Positions 15,821-25,083 are shown, counted from the stretch's first letter. The stretch: 64,000 bases of DNA from Paeniglutamicibacter kerguelensis (GCF_017876535.1 NZ_JAGIOF010000001.1:2480001-2544000), one strand, 5' to 3'. Notes: generated by a model from the sequence alone, not told the origin. A program made the numbers and translations.

Positions 15821-17092
15821 GTGGAGCAAGCACAAGAAGGACAAGGTTCGCTGCCGCGCACCGCGGCTGCGACAAGCCCGGAGAACCCCTGGCCGCTGCG
15901 GGTCCTGTCGGAGAAGTTGAAGGCGCACATCGAGAACTCCCCGGAGTCATGGGTGGAGGGCCAGCTGCTGGAGGCCAACGTCCGCAACGGCCACGCCTAC
16001 CTGGTGATGCGCGACGTCGACGTCGACTACTCGTTCTCCGTGACGGTGTGGGCCTCGGTGATGCGTTCGCTGGACAGCGCCCCGGAGGTCGGTTCGCGCG
16101 TGGTGGCCCGGGTGAAACCGAGCTTCTATGCCAAGACCGGGCGGCTGTCGCTGAACGCCTACGACCTGCGCCCGGTGGGCCTGGGTGACCTGCTGGCGCG
16201 CCTCGAGCGGCTGCGCCGCGCACTCTTCGACGAGGGGCTCTTTGACGCATCACGCAAGAAGCCGCTGCCGCTGCTGCCCAACCGGATCGGGTTGATCACC
16301 GGGCGCGATTCGGATGCCGAAAAGGACGTGATCCGCAATGCGTCGCTGCGCTGGCCGGCCGTCCGCTTCGACATCCGCAACACCGCCGTGCAGGGCGTGA
16401 ACGCCGTCGGCGAGGTCATGGCCGCGCTGCGCGACCTGGATGCAAACCCGGAGATCGACGTGATCATCATCGCCCGCGGCGGCGGGGCCCTCGAGGACCT
16501 GCTGCCCTTCAGCTCCGAGGAACTGGTGCGGGCCGTCGCGGCCTGCACCACCCCGGTGGTTTCGGCCATCGGGCACGAGGCGGACCGGCCCATCCTCGAC
16601 GACGTGGCCGACCTGCGCGCCTCCACCCCGACCGATGCGGCCAAGCGCGTGGTGCCGGACCTTCTCGAGGAGCTGAACGGGATCGCCCAGGCGCGGCACC
16701 GGCTGGATCGGGCCGTGCGGCAGAACCTGGAGCGCGAATCCCAGCGCATCGCCTCGCTGCGGGCCCGCCCGGTGCTGGCCAACCCGCACTTCATGGTGCA
16801 GGTGCGCCGCGAGGACCTGGCCCGGCTGTCCCAGCGCAGCACCTACTCGATGCGCGGCTCGCTGGCCCGCGGGCAGGACGCGATAGCGCACCTGCGCGCC
16901 CAGGTCCGCGCGCTCTCCCCCCAGCAGACACTCGACCGCGGGTACTCGGTGCTGCAGCTTGCCGACGGGCAGGTGGTCCGCGCCGCCGACCAGGCCCCCG
17001 AGGGAACCGACGTTTCGGTGCGCCTGGCCCGCGGCCGGCTCACCGCCACCATTACGACCAGCCAGTTACCAGACGAAGGAATCACAGCATGA
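15821..17092 (+). CDS. xseA: Exodeoxyribonuclease VII large subunit
   Basis: 423 residues. N-terminal OB-fold domain ([20 protein letters not shown]), then the catalytic domain with [46 protein letters not shown] and RASTPTDAA, and a C-terminal coiled-coil region. Degrades single-stranded DNA from both ends with XseB. Start chosen at the ATG that precedes a short unstructured leader. Overlaps xseB by four bases (ATGA), so the two subunits are translationally coupled. Confidence 0.95.
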   Translation: MEQAQEGQGSLPRTAAATSPENPWPLRVLSEKLKAHIENSPESWVEGQLLEANVRNGHAYLVMRDVDVDYSFSVTVWASVMRSLDSAPEVGSRVVARVKPSFYAKTGRLSLNAYDLRPVGLGDLLARLERLRRALFDEGLFDASRKKPLPLLPNRIGLITGRDSDAEKDVIRNASLRWPAVRFDIRNTAVQGVNAVGEVMAALRDLDANPEIDVIIIARGGGALEDLLPFSSEELVRAVAACTTPVVSAIGHEADRPILDDVADLRASTPTDAAKRVVPDLLEELNGIAQARHRLDRAVRQNLERESQRIASLRARPVLANPHFMVQVRREDLARLSQRSTYSMRGSLARGQDAIAHLRAQVRALSPQQTLDRGYSVLQLADGQVVRAADQAPEGTDVSVRLARGRLTATITTSQLPDEGITA

Positions 17093-17325
17093 GCGCCGAA
17101 GCGAAGCACCCCGATGTTGCGCAGCTAAGTTACGAGCAGGCCCGCGAGGAGCTGGTGGCCGTGGTGGCCCAGCTCGAGGCCGGCGCCGCGACCCTTGAGC
17201 AGTCGCTGGGCCTGTGGGAGCGCGGCGAGGCCCTGGCCGCCCGCTGCGAGGCCTGGCTGCAGGGCGCCTCGCAGCGCTTGGACGCCGCCCGCGGGCAGCA
17301 GGAATCCCCCGACTCGGGCGAATAG
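17089..17325 (+). CDS. xseB: Exodeoxyribonuclease VII small subunit
   Basis: 78 residues, helical, with the family pattern [19 protein letters not shown] and [19 protein letters not shown]. It coats the coiled-coil stalk of XseA. ATGA overlap with xseA. Confidence 0.95.
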   Translation: MSAEAKHPDVAQLSYEQAREELVAVVAQLEAGAATLEQSLGLWERGEALAARCEAWLQGASQRLDAARGQQESPDSGE

Positions 17326-17350
17326 CGCCCCGCACAGCACAGCAACCCAA

Positions 17351-17391
17351 CAGCCCGTCAGCATCGACTTTTGGCCGACGCTGGCGGGCTG
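17351..17391. terminator. Bidirectional terminator between xseB and ppk2
   Basis: 12-bp stem (CAGCCCGTCAGC with GCTGGCGGGCTG) and a T-rich loop, in the gap between two convergent genes. Confidence 0.7.
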
Positions 17392-17415
17392 CTTGCTGCC
17401 CGGGATGATCGGCGC

Positions 17416-18291
17416 TCAGGAGTTCTGCAGGCGCGCCAGCTGTTCGGCAACGTCGAAGGCCGCCGGGGGCCACTGCGGGTCGATTTCCTCCAGCGCCTCG
17501 CGCAGCAGCGACGCGACGGCCAGGCGCGCGTACCACTTCCTGTTCGCGGGGATCACGTGCCATGGGGCCGCCTCCGTGTTGGTGCGGTTGATGGCCACCT
17601 CGTAGGCGTTCATGTAGTCGTCCCACAACAGGCGCTCGTCGATGTCCCCGGGGTTGAACTTCCAGTACTTGTCCGGGCGCTCGAGGCGTTCTGCCAGCCG
17701 GGAGCGCTGCTCGTCCTTGGAGATGTGCATCATCACCTTGATGACCTTGGTGTCCGCGGCGACCAGCCGGGCCTCGAACTCGTTGATGGCGGCGTAGCGG
17801 CGCTCCAGCTCGGCCTCGTCGGCATATCCGCGGACCTTGTGGATCAACACGTCCTCGTAGTGCGACCGGTCGAACACCCCGATGTGGCCGGCGCCCGGCA
17901 GCTCCTTCTCGATGCGCCAGAGGAAGTCGTGGGCGCGCTCCTCCTCGGTGGGCGCCTTGAACGCGTGGTGCTCGACGCCCTGCGGGTCGACCATGCCCAC
18001 CACGTGGCGCACGATGCCGCCCTTGCCGGCGGTGTCCATGGCCTGCAGGATGAGCAGGACCTTGGGCGTGGCGCCGGAGCGCGAGGCGGCGAAGAGCCGC
18101 TCCTGCAGCTCGTCGAGCACCCGTCCGGTTTCCTTCAGGTCCGCGGCGGCGCTGAGCTTGTTGCCGGAGTAGCCGGGGGCCGACCGCGGATCAACGGCCC
18201 CCAGCCTGAAGTCCTTGGGCACACGCAGCAACCGGTGCGCCGGGGCGTCGAGGGGAACGGAACGTGCCAGGACTTGTTGCTTCTTGCTCAT
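17416..18291 (-). CDS. ppk2: Polyphosphate kinase 2 family protein
   Basis: 291 residues from MSKKQQVLARS; the in-frame upstream extension is not conserved. P-loop kinase of the PPK2 family: Walker A LQAMDTAGKGGIVRHV, lid and substrate motif HHAFKAPTEEERAHDFLWR, Walker B VFDRSHYEDVLIHKVRG, then RWKFNPGDIDERLLWDDYM-like segments near the C-terminus. Transfers phosphate between polyphosphate and nucleotides (ADP or AMP/GDP depending on class); class cannot be fixed by eye. Convergent with xseAB. Confidence 0.93.
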   Translation of the reverse strand: MSKKQQVLARSVPLDAPAHRLLRVPKDFRLGAVDPRSAPGYSGNKLSAAADLKETGRVLDELQERLFAASRSGATPKVLLILQAMDTAGKGGIVRHVVGMVDPQGVEHHAFKAPTEEERAHDFLWRIEKELPGAGHIGVFDRSHYEDVLIHKVRGYADEAELERRYAAINEFEARLVAADTKVIKVMMHISKDEQRSRLAERLERPDKYWKFNPGDIDERLLWDDYMNAYEVAINRTNTEAAPWHVIPANRKWYARLAVASLLREALEEIDPQWPPAAFDVAEQLARLQNS

Positions 18292-18424
18292 GGACACCGC
18301 TTTCGGTTCGGGGGCTGATGGAACGAGCGTACGGCAGGCGGCTTCGTTTCGGTCCACGTGGCGTGCGTGTTTATCGATTTCCGTGCCGTGGCGGGCGGCG
18401 CGCGGGATCGGTCCCGCCAGCTCA

Positions 18425-18451
18425 TTGATACAGATTTGGCTGTACTATCAA
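18425..18451. promoter_or_regulatory. Probable CmtR-type operator overlapping a -10 box
   Basis: Inverted repeat TTGATA-N15-TATCAA ends four bases before the regulator's ATG. A -10-like TACTAT (18443-18448) lies inside it, placing the expected transcript start at or next to the A of the start codon. There is no ribosome site, so the mRNA is probably leaderless and self-repressed. Confidence 0.55.
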
Positions 18452-18454
18452 GTC

Positions 18455-18784
18455 ATGGAAACCACGACACACGCCGATGTGCTGACCCGGTTCGGGCACG
18501 CGCTCTCGGACCCGACCCGCACGGCCGTGCTGCTGGCACTGCGGGACTCCCCGTCCTACCCAAGTGACCTGGCGGAGCTGGTGGGCGTATCGCGCCAGAA
18601 GCTCTCGAACCACCTGGCCTGCCTGCGCGGCTGCGGGCTGGTCGTCGCGGTCCCGGAGGGCCGTCGCATCAGGTACGAGCTTTCCGATCCGATGCTCGCC
18701 CACGCGCTGACCGACCCGATGGGCGTCGTGCTTGCCGTCGATTCAGGCCACTGCGCCAACGCCGCCACCGAGGGGTGCTGCTGA
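18455..18784 (+). CDS. ArsR/SmtB-family metal sensor, CmtR-like
   Basis: 109 residues. Winged-helix repressor closely following Mycobacterium tuberculosis CmtR in pattern: DPTRTAVLLALRDSPSYPSDLA, the recognition helix VSRQKLSNHLACLRGCGLVVA, and a C-terminal cysteine after VVLAVDSGHC. Cys56, Cys60 and Cys100 match in spacing the Cd/Pb ligands Cys57, Cys61 and Cys102 of CmtR; two more cysteines end the protein. Should release DNA on Cd(II) or Pb(II). It is directly followed by a cation efflux gene (one-base gap), so it controls its own export system. Confidence 0.9.
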   Translation: METTTHADVLTRFGHALSDPTRTAVLLALRDSPSYPSDLAELVGVSRQKLSNHLACLRGCGLVVAVPEGRRIRYELSDPMLAHALTDPMGVVLAVDSGHCANAATEGCC

Positions 18785-18785
18785 C

Positions 18786-19547
18786 ATGGCAACGCAACGC
18801 CTGGGCGCCAACCCCGTCGGCAATGAACGACGGGCCATGCTGAACCGGCGGATCAGGTTCCTCGTCGCCGCAACGATTTTCTACAACGTCATCGAGGCCG
18901 TCGTGGCGATCACCGCGGGGAAGATCGCCTCATCCTCCGCGTTGGTGGGGTTCGGGCTGGATTCGGTCATCGAGGTGACCTCCGCCGCGGCCGTGGCCTG
19001 GCAGTTCAGCGCCAGGGACCCCGAGGCCCGCGAGAAGACCGCGCTGCGCATCATCGCCGTGTCCTTCTTTGCGCTGGCCGCCTTCGTCTCCGTCGATGCC
19101 GTCCGTTCGCTGCTCGGCGGCGCGCAGGCCGATCATTCGGTGCCGGGAATCGTGCTGGCTGCGCTCTCGCTGGCGATCATGCCGGTGCTCTCCTACCTGC
19201 AGCGGCGTGCCGGGCGAGAGCTGGGCTCCCGCTCGGCCGTCGCCGATTCCAAGCAGACGCTGCTGTGCACCTACCTCTCCGCGGTGCTGCTGGTCGGCTT
19301 GGTGCTCAACGCCTGGCTCGGCTGGGCCTGGGCCGACCCGGTGGCCGCGTTGGTGATCGCCGCCGTGGCGCTCAAGGAGGGGCGCGACGCCTGGAAGGGC
19401 GATGCCTGCTGCGCACCGAATCCCGGGGCGTTCCGGGACGAGGCACCGGGAAACCCCGGTCCGGCCGGCCGCGAAAAACCGGCCGATGCGGGTTGCGCCT
19501 GCTGCACCCCGCCCGCCGACCGCCCAACCCCGCCGGCGCGAGGCTAG
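18786..19547 (+). CDS. Cation diffusion facilitator-type transporter
   Basis: 253 residues, ATG one base after the CmtR-like stop codon. Membrane segments include FLVAATIFYNVIEAVVAITAG, with ALVGFGLDSVIEVTSAAAV carrying the typical metal-site Asp, and a second site in VADSKQTLLCTYLSAVLLVG. The cytoplasmic tail is short, Pro-rich and Cys-rich (CACC, DACCAP) instead of the usual beta-domain, suggesting a soft-metal binding tail. With its regulator it forms a Cd/Pb/Zn efflux pair. Confidence 0.9.
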   Translation: MATQRLGANPVGNERRAMLNRRIRFLVAATIFYNVIEAVVAITAGKIASSSALVGFGLDSVIEVTSAAAVAWQFSARDPEAREKTALRIIAVSFFALAAFVSVDAVRSLLGGAQADHSVPGIVLAALSLAIMPVLSYLQRRAGRELGSRSAVADSKQTLLCTYLSAVLLVGLVLNAWLGWAWADPVAALVIAAVALKEGRDAWKGDACCAPNPGAFRDEAPGNPGPAGREKPADAGCACCTPPADRPTPPARG

Positions 19548-19562
19548 CCGCGGCTGGCATGC

Positions 19563-19614
19563 AAAACGCCGGGTGCCCCGCCACCGGGAAATCGTGGCAG
19601 GGGCACCCGGCGTT
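19563..19614. terminator. Bidirectional terminator between CDF transporter and alaA
   Basis: 16-bp perfect stem (AAACGCCGGGTGCCCC) with an inner GCCAC/GTGGC stem, between convergent genes. Confidence 0.85.
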
Positions 19615-19652
19615 TGCGCCGGTATTGGTGCCGGTATTGGTGCCGGTGAAGG

Positions 19653-20882
19653 CTAGACCGAGACCTTGCCCTCGCGCAGGGTCTCCAGGAACTCGGCGAT
19701 GCGGCCGACAGCGTCCCGGATGTCGCGCACCGCGGGCAGGGTGACCAAGCGGAAGTGGTCCGGGGCGATCCAGTTGAACGCGGTGCCGTGGGAGATCAGC
19801 ATCTTCTGCTGCTTGAGCAGTTCCAGGGCAAAGGCCTCGTCGCTGCGGATCGGGTAGACCTCGGGATCCAGCCTCGGGAACAAGTACAGCGCACCCTTGG
19901 CCTGCTGCACCGAGACGCCGGGGATGTCGTTGAGCAGCGCGAAGGCGGTGTCGCGCTGTTCCTTCAGGCGCCCGCCGGGCAGGATCAGGTCGTTGATCGA
20001 CTGGTATCCGCCCAACGCAGTCTGGATGGCGTGCTGGCCCGGTACGTTCGCGCACAGGCGCATGTTGGTGAGCAGGTTGATGCCCTCGATGTAGTCCCCG
20101 GCCAGGTGCTTGGGGCCGGAGATGGCCATCCAGCCGGAACGGAAACCGCAGACCCGGTAGGCCTTGGACAGGCCGGAGAAGGTCAGGATCAGCACGTCGT
20201 CGCACAGCGCGGCGGTGTTGATGTGGGTTTCCTCGTCGTAGAGGATCTTCTCGTAGATCTCGTCGGAGAACACCACCAGGTTGTGCTTGCGGGCCAGCTC
20301 CAGGATGCCCTCGAGGGTTTCCTTCGGGTAGACCGCGCCCGTGGGGTTGTTCGGGTTGATGATCACCACGCCCTTGGTGCGGGCGGTGATCTTCGATTCC
20401 ATGTCCTCGAGGTCCGGCAGCCAGCCCTCTTCCTCGACGTTCAGGTAGTGCACGGGGGTGCCGCCGGCCAGCGAGACCGATGCCGTCCACAGCGGGTAGT
20501 CCGGGGCAGGGATCAGCACCTCGTCGCCGTTGTTCAGCAGCGCGTTCAAGGACAGCGTGATCAGCTCCGAGACGCCGTTGCCCAGGTAGATGTCATCGAC
20601 GCTGATGGATTGGATGCCGCGGGTTTGGTAGTACTGCGAGACCGCGGTGCGGGCGGAGAAGATGCCGCGGGAGTCCGAATACCCCTGGGCCTGGGGCAGG
20701 TTGCGCATCATGTCCACGAGGATCGCGTCGGGTGCCTCGAACCCAAAGGGCGCGGGGTTGCCGATGTTCAGCTTCAGGATCCGATGCCCCTCGGCCTCCA
20801 TGCGCTGGGCGTGTTCGAGCAGCGGTCCACGGATGTCGTAGAGGACGTTGTGGAGCTTGGTCGACTGCTTGAATTCTGGCAT
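19653..20882 (-). CDS. alaA: PLP-dependent alanine aminotransferase (AlaA-type)
   Basis: 409 residues. Fold type I aminotransferase: N-terminal LNIGNPAPFGFEAPDAI, VVIINPNNPTGAVYP (substrate and cofactor Asn), FSDEIYEKILYD (PLP-ring Asp), TFSGLSKAYRVCGFRSGW with the Schiff-base Lys, and FRLVTLPAVRDI carrying the carboxylate Arg. The VCGFR context is that of the AlaA glutamate-pyruvate transaminases. Cytosolic amino-acid metabolism. Single gene, convergent with the CDF transporter. Confidence 0.92.
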   Translation of the reverse strand: MPEFKQSTKLHNVLYDIRGPLLEHAQRMEAEGHRILKLNIGNPAPFGFEAPDAILVDMMRNLPQAQGYSDSRGIFSARTAVSQYYQTRGIQSISVDDIYLGNGVSELITLSLNALLNNGDEVLIPAPDYPLWTASVSLAGGTPVHYLNVEEEGWLPDLEDMESKITARTKGVVIINPNNPTGAVYPKETLEGILELARKHNLVVFSDEIYEKILYDEETHINTAALCDDVLILTFSGLSKAYRVCGFRSGWMAISGPKHLAGDYIEGINLLTNMRLCANVPGQHAIQTALGGYQSINDLILPGGRLKEQRDTAFALLNDIPGVSVQQAKGALYLFPRLDPEVYPIRSDEAFALELLKQQKMLISHGTAFNWIAPDHFRLVTLPAVRDIRDAVGRIAEFLETLREGKVSV

Positions 20883-20972
20883 TCTCTTACTTTCTCATAG
20901 GGGCCGCACCGAGTTGGTGAATGTGATCAACCCAACGCGGACGGGGCGACACAGTTGTGAAATGTTTGCCAC

Positions 20973-21980
20973 TCAGGGCTTGGCTACCAGGGACTTTTCC
21001 CGCAGCCAGTCGATTGCAACCTTCTCCGGGCCGAGCGCGTCGCGGCCCGTGACCGCGCGGTTCAGCGCGATGAGGTCTTCCTGCTTCAGCGCCGCGCTGA
21101 CCTTGTTGATCGCGTCGATGGCGTCCTGCCCGAGCTGTCTGGTGGTGGTCAGGGGGGTCAGCGTCTGCGGTTCGAACAGCGCTTGGGCGTCCTGCACGAC
21201 CACCAGGCCGTTGTCTGGGATGCCCGCGTTGTCCGACGTCGTCGCCAGGACCTCGACCTGGCCGGTGATGAGCGGCCCCACCGTTGATTCGTCCTGCGGC
21301 ACCACCGGAACCATGCGGTGCGGCGTACACGAGTAGATCCCTTCCAGCCGCGGAAGCAGGTCGGCGGACAGCGACTTGGGGACACCGAAGTCCAGGTCGG
21401 GGCACAACGCCGGCAGCTGTGCGAGCGTTGCGAGGTTCTTGCCGGCACTGGTCGCAGCGGTGACGACCAGGGTGCCGGTGCGGGCGGCCGCGGCCGAATC
21501 CAGCAGCGCGTACTCGCCGAGGTCCAGCCCGTGCAGGCGCTTGAGTGTCTGTTCCGCGCTCGGCGGCAGCGCCGTGCCGGGGGCCGGGGTCGACGGCTTT
21601 CCGGAGCCCGTCGCCGGCGCGGAGCCCGGCACCGGCGCGGAGCCCGCGGGGGCTTCCTTGTCCAGCGCCGCCAGCAAGTCGCCGGATCCGGCGATGACCA
21701 CGTCCGCCTTGCCGTCGAGGACCTCGGCGACGGGGTCGGCCACAGGTTCGCCAACCTTGGCATCGATCCCCGCGGCTTCCAGCATTCCGACGTAGACGTT
21801 GGCCAGGGTCGTGGACGTGGCGTCGGCGGTGTGGGCAAAAACCAGCTCGCGTTCGGTGGCGCTCTGCGAGGCTTGCACCTGCGGCTTGGGGGTGCAGGCG
21901 CTCAGCAGCAGGGCCCCGCAGGCCAGGCCGGCCACCAGGACGCGGCGCTTGGTCTTGGGCGTGGATCCGCCCGGTGTCAT
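20973..21980 (-). CDS. OpuAC-like substrate-binding lipoprotein
   Basis: 335 residues from the ATG giving MTPGGSTPKTKRRVLVAG; lipobox LLLSAC places the lipidated Cys near residue 28. The mature part resembles type-II periplasmic domains of OpuAC / glycine-betaine binding proteins (an opening strand LVFAHTADATSTTLANVYVG, a GKADVVIAG hinge strand and TSDNAGIPDNGLVVVQD). A Pro/Ser/Gly-rich insert of about 35 residues interrupts it. No permease or ATPase lies nearby. Its ATG overlaps the stop of the Nudix gene (ATGA), so the two are co-translated. Confidence 0.8.
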   Translation of the reverse strand: MTPGGSTPKTKRRVLVAGLACGALLLSACTPKPQVQASQSATERELVFAHTADATSTTLANVYVGMLEAAGIDAKVGEPVADPVAEVLDGKADVVIAGSGDLLAALDKEAPAGSAPVPGSAPATGSGKPSTPAPGTALPPSAEQTLKRLHGLDLGEYALLDSAAAARTGTLVVTAATSAGKNLATLAQLPALCPDLDFGVPKSLSADLLPRLEGIYSCTPHRMVPVVPQDESTVGPLITGQVEVLATTSDNAGIPDNGLVVVQDAQALFEPQTLTPLTTTRQLGQDAIDAINKVSAALKQEDLIALNRAVTGRDALGPEKVAIDWLREKSLVAKP

Positions 21981-22462
21981 TTGGTGTCTTTCAGGCTGTT
22001 GGCGCGGTAGAGCGCGATTGCGGCATCGACCCGGTCGGTGCGGTTCAACGACTCGACGGCATCGAGCGGGAACCACGCGGCTTGGCTGGTTGTCCCGTCG
22101 GTTTCAAAACGCAGCTCGCCGCCCGTGACGCTGGCCGTGTAGACGACGGCAACCGTCTGCATCGGCAGGGCGGCGGCGCCAAAGCGCTTGTGGGCGGGGA
22201 TCAACCCGGAATCGACACCCAGCAGGTCGTTGATCTGCACCGTGTACCCGGTTTCCTCCTCGACCTCGCGCACGGCCCCGGATTCGATGCTCTCGCCAAG
22301 CTCCACTCCCCCGCCGGGCAACGTCCAGCGCGGCACGAAGTCGACCTGGCGGGCGCGCATGTCCCACAGGGCCAGCAGGATTTTTTCGTCGCGAACCACT
22401 ACACAATAGGCGGCTAGCCGGGTCTCGAAGTCTCGAAGCCCGGTGTTTGGCGGGTTAGTCAT
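21977..22462 (-). CDS. Nudix hydrolase
   Basis: 161 residues. A complete Nudix box is visible: GGGVELGESIESGAVREVEE followed by ETGY. The first strand region (YCVVVRDEKILLALWDM) and a tail with DRVDAAIALYRANSL are typical. Cleaves a nucleoside-diphosphate-linked substrate; specificity unknown. First gene of a two-gene unit with the binding lipoprotein. Confidence 0.93.
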   Translation of the reverse strand: MTNPPNTGLRDFETRLAAYCVVVRDEKILLALWDMRARQVDFVPRWTLPGGGVELGESIESGAVREVEEETGYTVQINDLLGVDSGLIPAHKRFGAAALPMQTVAVVYTASVTGGELRFETDGTTSQAAWFPLDAVESLNRTDRVDAAIALYRANSLKDTK

Positions 22463-22541
22463 GAAACCAGTTTATGGCGTGGGCCGGGCCGCCCTGCCTG
22501 CCGCAGTCCCAAAGGCTGCGCAACTGTGATGGAATATCTGC

Positions 22542-23045
22542 ATGGCATTCTCTACTTCCCCGCAACTTCCGGCCGAACTTGACGCTGTTGACCGTCGGAT
22601 CATTCAGGAACTGGTCAACGACGCGCGCATCAGCAACGCCATGCTGGCCCAGCGCACGGGCATCGCCCCGTCAACGGCCCTGCTGCGCACCCGTTCGCTG
22701 GTGGAGCGCGGGGTGCTGACCGGGTACCACGCGGAGGTGAGCCTGCCGGCGGTGGGCCGCAGCGTCCAGGCGCTGATCTCGGTGCGCCTGCGCGTGCATG
22801 ACCGCGTGCAGATCGACCGTTTCACCGAGAAGATGCCGCAGCTGCCCGAGGTGCTCTCGATGTTCCACGTCTCGGGTGCCACCGACTACCTGCTGCACAT
22901 CGCCGTCAGCTCCACCGAGGCGTTGCGCGATTGGGTGCTGGACAACCTGGCCACCGACGAATCCGTCGGGCACACCGAGACCACCCTGGTGTTCGGCCAC
23001 CACAAGGGGCACGGCGGGCCGGTTCCGGAGGAACCCCTGGGCTAA
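22542..23045 (+). CDS. Lrp/AsnC-family transcriptional regulator
   Basis: 167 residues. N-terminal winged helix (LDAVDRRIIQELVNDARISN then MLAQRTGIAPSTALLRTRSL), followed by the RAM effector domain with VSGATDYLLHIAVSS. Regulates amino-acid metabolism genes in response to an amino acid, ligand unknown. Ends with a four-base overlap with the convergent kinase-like gene. Confidence 0.93.
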   Translation: MAFSTSPQLPAELDAVDRRIIQELVNDARISNAMLAQRTGIAPSTALLRTRSLVERGVLTGYHAEVSLPAVGRSVQALISVRLRVHDRVQIDRFTEKMPQLPEVLSMFHVSGATDYLLHIAVSSTEALRDWVLDNLATDESVGHTETTLVFGHHKGHGGPVPEEPLG

Positions 23046-24316
23046 CCCGCCCCGCCGGAGCCGCCCAGGCCGCTGCGATCGGCCCTGTCCACCAGTTCCT
23101 CGGCCACCCGAAGCCGGGCCTCGGCCGCCGGGATCCAGGCATCGGAGCCCGCAACGCGCGCACCCGCCACCAGGGTCAGCGCCACGGCACCGGCGCGCGC
23201 CCACAGGGCCACGGGATCCACCGTGCGTTCAAAAGCGCCGCCGAAGCGTTCAAGCGCGGCCGCCGCCGGAAGGTTCTTCCCGCTGATGCTCGGCAGGACT
23301 GCCAGGTGCCCCAGGAAGCAGGCCAGGTCATCGACGCGGTGGCCCGGGCCCAGCGAGTCGAGGTCCAGGACCGCGCTGATCCTGCCGGCGCGCATGAGGA
23401 TGTTGCCGTCGTAAAAATCACCGTGCACGGGAACCAGCGGGCCGCGATCGGAATGGCCAAGGTGGTTCTCGATGCGCCGCACCAGCGCGTCGATCCGGTC
23501 TTGCTGCGCGGGAAGCGCCAGGACGGCCGCCTGCCTGTAGCGCCGGATTCCATCGGTCCAGGCCCGCCGGGCGGGCAGGTCCATCAACTCCCGCGGCAGT
23601 CCGTCAAGCAGGGAGGTGAAGTCCTCCGGAGCCAGGTCGTTGCCGGCGTCCCGGCGGATCGCGGCCGCAAGGCCCTCGCCGGTTCCCTCCTCCAACGCCA
23701 GGATCCCGGCGAGCACCGGCTCGAGAACGCGTGGCACCGGCACGGCAGAGCCCTCCATGAGCCGATGGCGCTTCAGCAGGGCGGCGATCGCGTGTTCGCG
23801 GCCGACCTTCAGGTACACGCTCCGCTCGATGCGCAATGGCCCGCGGGTGACAAACGACACCCGGACCACGGCCCGGCGCAGCGGCCGGTAGGCCACGGTC
23901 TTGATGCTTCCCAAAAGATCGCCCTGCCCCCAGAGGCGCGCCACTTCCGGCCCGTCGAGGGCGGTGGCCAGTCCCGGGAGCATCGGGTCGTGCGGGTGGA
24001 TCCAGCCGGTGACGGTGACCGGCGACCCGGTGTCGGGATCCGAGGCCGGGCCCGGAACCTCGATGCCGGGCGCTCCGGGCATGTGGATTTTTTCGGTGCT
24101 CACGCCCAGTTCGGCAAATCCAGTGCCCACCGGCATGCGGTAGATGGCGCTGATTCCGGCTCCCGGGCGGTGCTGCAGGCGGATCTGGTGCTCGTCGAAA
24201 TCCCACGGCCCCGGCACCGTTCTCCCGCCCAGCGCCGTGATGAGCCGCGGGATTGCCGGCAACAGCGCTGCCAGCTCCCCGGCATCCCGGTTGGCCTGCG
24301 GGTTGACCGTAGTCAT
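23042..24316 (-). CDS. Aminoglycoside-phosphotransferase-fold kinase-like protein
   Basis: 424 residues. APH / choline-kinase fold in the C-terminal half: catalytic loop VPVHGDFYDGNILM (Asp and Asn present) and the metal motif AVLDLDSLGPGH. The first 200 residues include a strand-rich region (GAGISAIYRMPVGTGFAELG) and the ATP-site Lys region KVGREHAIAALLKRH. Probably phosphorylates a small metabolite; no evidence of antibiotic resistance. Convergent overlap with the Lrp gene. Confidence 0.8.
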   Translation of the reverse strand: MTTVNPQANRDAGELAALLPAIPRLITALGGRTVPGPWDFDEHQIRLQHRPGAGISAIYRMPVGTGFAELGVSTEKIHMPGAPGIEVPGPASDPDTGSPVTVTGWIHPHDPMLPGLATALDGPEVARLWGQGDLLGSIKTVAYRPLRRAVVRVSFVTRGPLRIERSVYLKVGREHAIAALLKRHRLMEGSAVPVPRVLEPVLAGILALEEGTGEGLAAAIRRDAGNDLAPEDFTSLLDGLPRELMDLPARRAWTDGIRRYRQAAVLALPAQQDRIDALVRRIENHLGHSDRGPLVPVHGDFYDGNILMRAGRISAVLDLDSLGPGHRVDDLACFLGHLAVLPSISGKNLPAAAALERFGGAFERTVDPVALWARAGAVALTLVAGARVAGSDAWIPAAEARLRVAEELVDRADRSGLGGSGGAG

Positions 24317-24339
24317 CGGCTGGTTTCTAGTTCCGCCGC

Positions 24340-25083
24340 CTAGGCGCGGCGGCGCTGCATGACATCGTCGAGGTTCATCCGGTCCCCGGTGCGGGAAGCG
24401 CGTTCGAGGCGGGCCTTGGCCGCCGCGGCCTCGATCGTGGCTGCCGATTTGTCATCGACCGGATTCTCGACGGTTTCGACGGCCTCCGTCAGGCGCTGGC
24501 CGGCTTCCTGCGCACGAAGGCTGGTCTTGGTCGAAGGCTTCCTTTCGGCCTCGACCTCGAGCGCCTCGGGGGCGGGCCGCTTGACGGCGTTTGCCACGAC
24601 GTATTGCGGCAGCGGAACCTCGGTCGGCTTCCAGCCCTCGGGGCGCTGCACTGCCGCCCCGTTGTTGGCGATGCGCAGGGCCTCGGCGCGAAGCTCCTCG
24701 ACCGTCAGGCGCGGCGGGCGCTTGTTGGAATCCGGCTGCGCGTCGAAAACGTCCCGCTGCTTCTTCACGGTCGCCTGCACGGGCTCGGCCTTGGGTTCCA
24801 TCGCCAGCTGGCGCGTGGATTCCATGCGAGCCAGCAGCTTGGCGCGGCGGGCGCGCACCGCCAGGGTGCGCAACGCGGAGAAACTTGCAACACCCAGCAA
24901 CAACCCGGCCATCGGAACCCAACCGGAAAACACGCCGGCCAGCGCCAGGATGCCGCCGATGACGAGCGCGACAACGGACAAACACCCAAGCAACGCAATG
25001 GCCACGCGGTCATAGTGAATCCGCAAGGGGGCCTGCCCCTCCGTGCCAGACGCGGCCGAAGCGTTGGGTGCTGCCGGTGCCAT
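24340..25083 (-). CDS. Hypothetical protein with two membrane helices and charged tail
   Basis: 247 residues from MAPAAPNASAAS. Two hydrophobic helices (VAIALLGCLSVVALVIGGIL and VPMAGLLLGVASFSALRTLA) are followed by a basic segment and a long charged, probably disordered tail ending MNLDDVMQRRRA, a tail seen in related micrococcal proteins. No function recognised. It lies 23 bases after the kinase-like gene start on the same strand and may share its transcript. Confidence 0.75.
   Translation of the reverse strand: MAPAAPNASAASGTEGQAPLRIHYDRVAIALLGCLSVVALVIGGILALAGVFSGWVPMAGLLLGVASFSALRTLAVRARRAKLLARMESTRQLAMEPKAEPVQATVKKQRDVFDAQPDSNKRPPRLTVEELRAEALRIANNGAAVQRPEGWKPTEVPLPQYVVANAVKRPAPEALEVEAERKPSTKTSLRAQEAGQRLTEAVETVENPVDDKSAATIEAAAAKARLERASRTGDRMNLDDVMQRRRA

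Noticed and set aside
19620..19650. GGTATTGGTGCC tandem 12-mer near the alaA terminator
   Set aside because: Two units only, in a terminator-flanking spacer; not significant.
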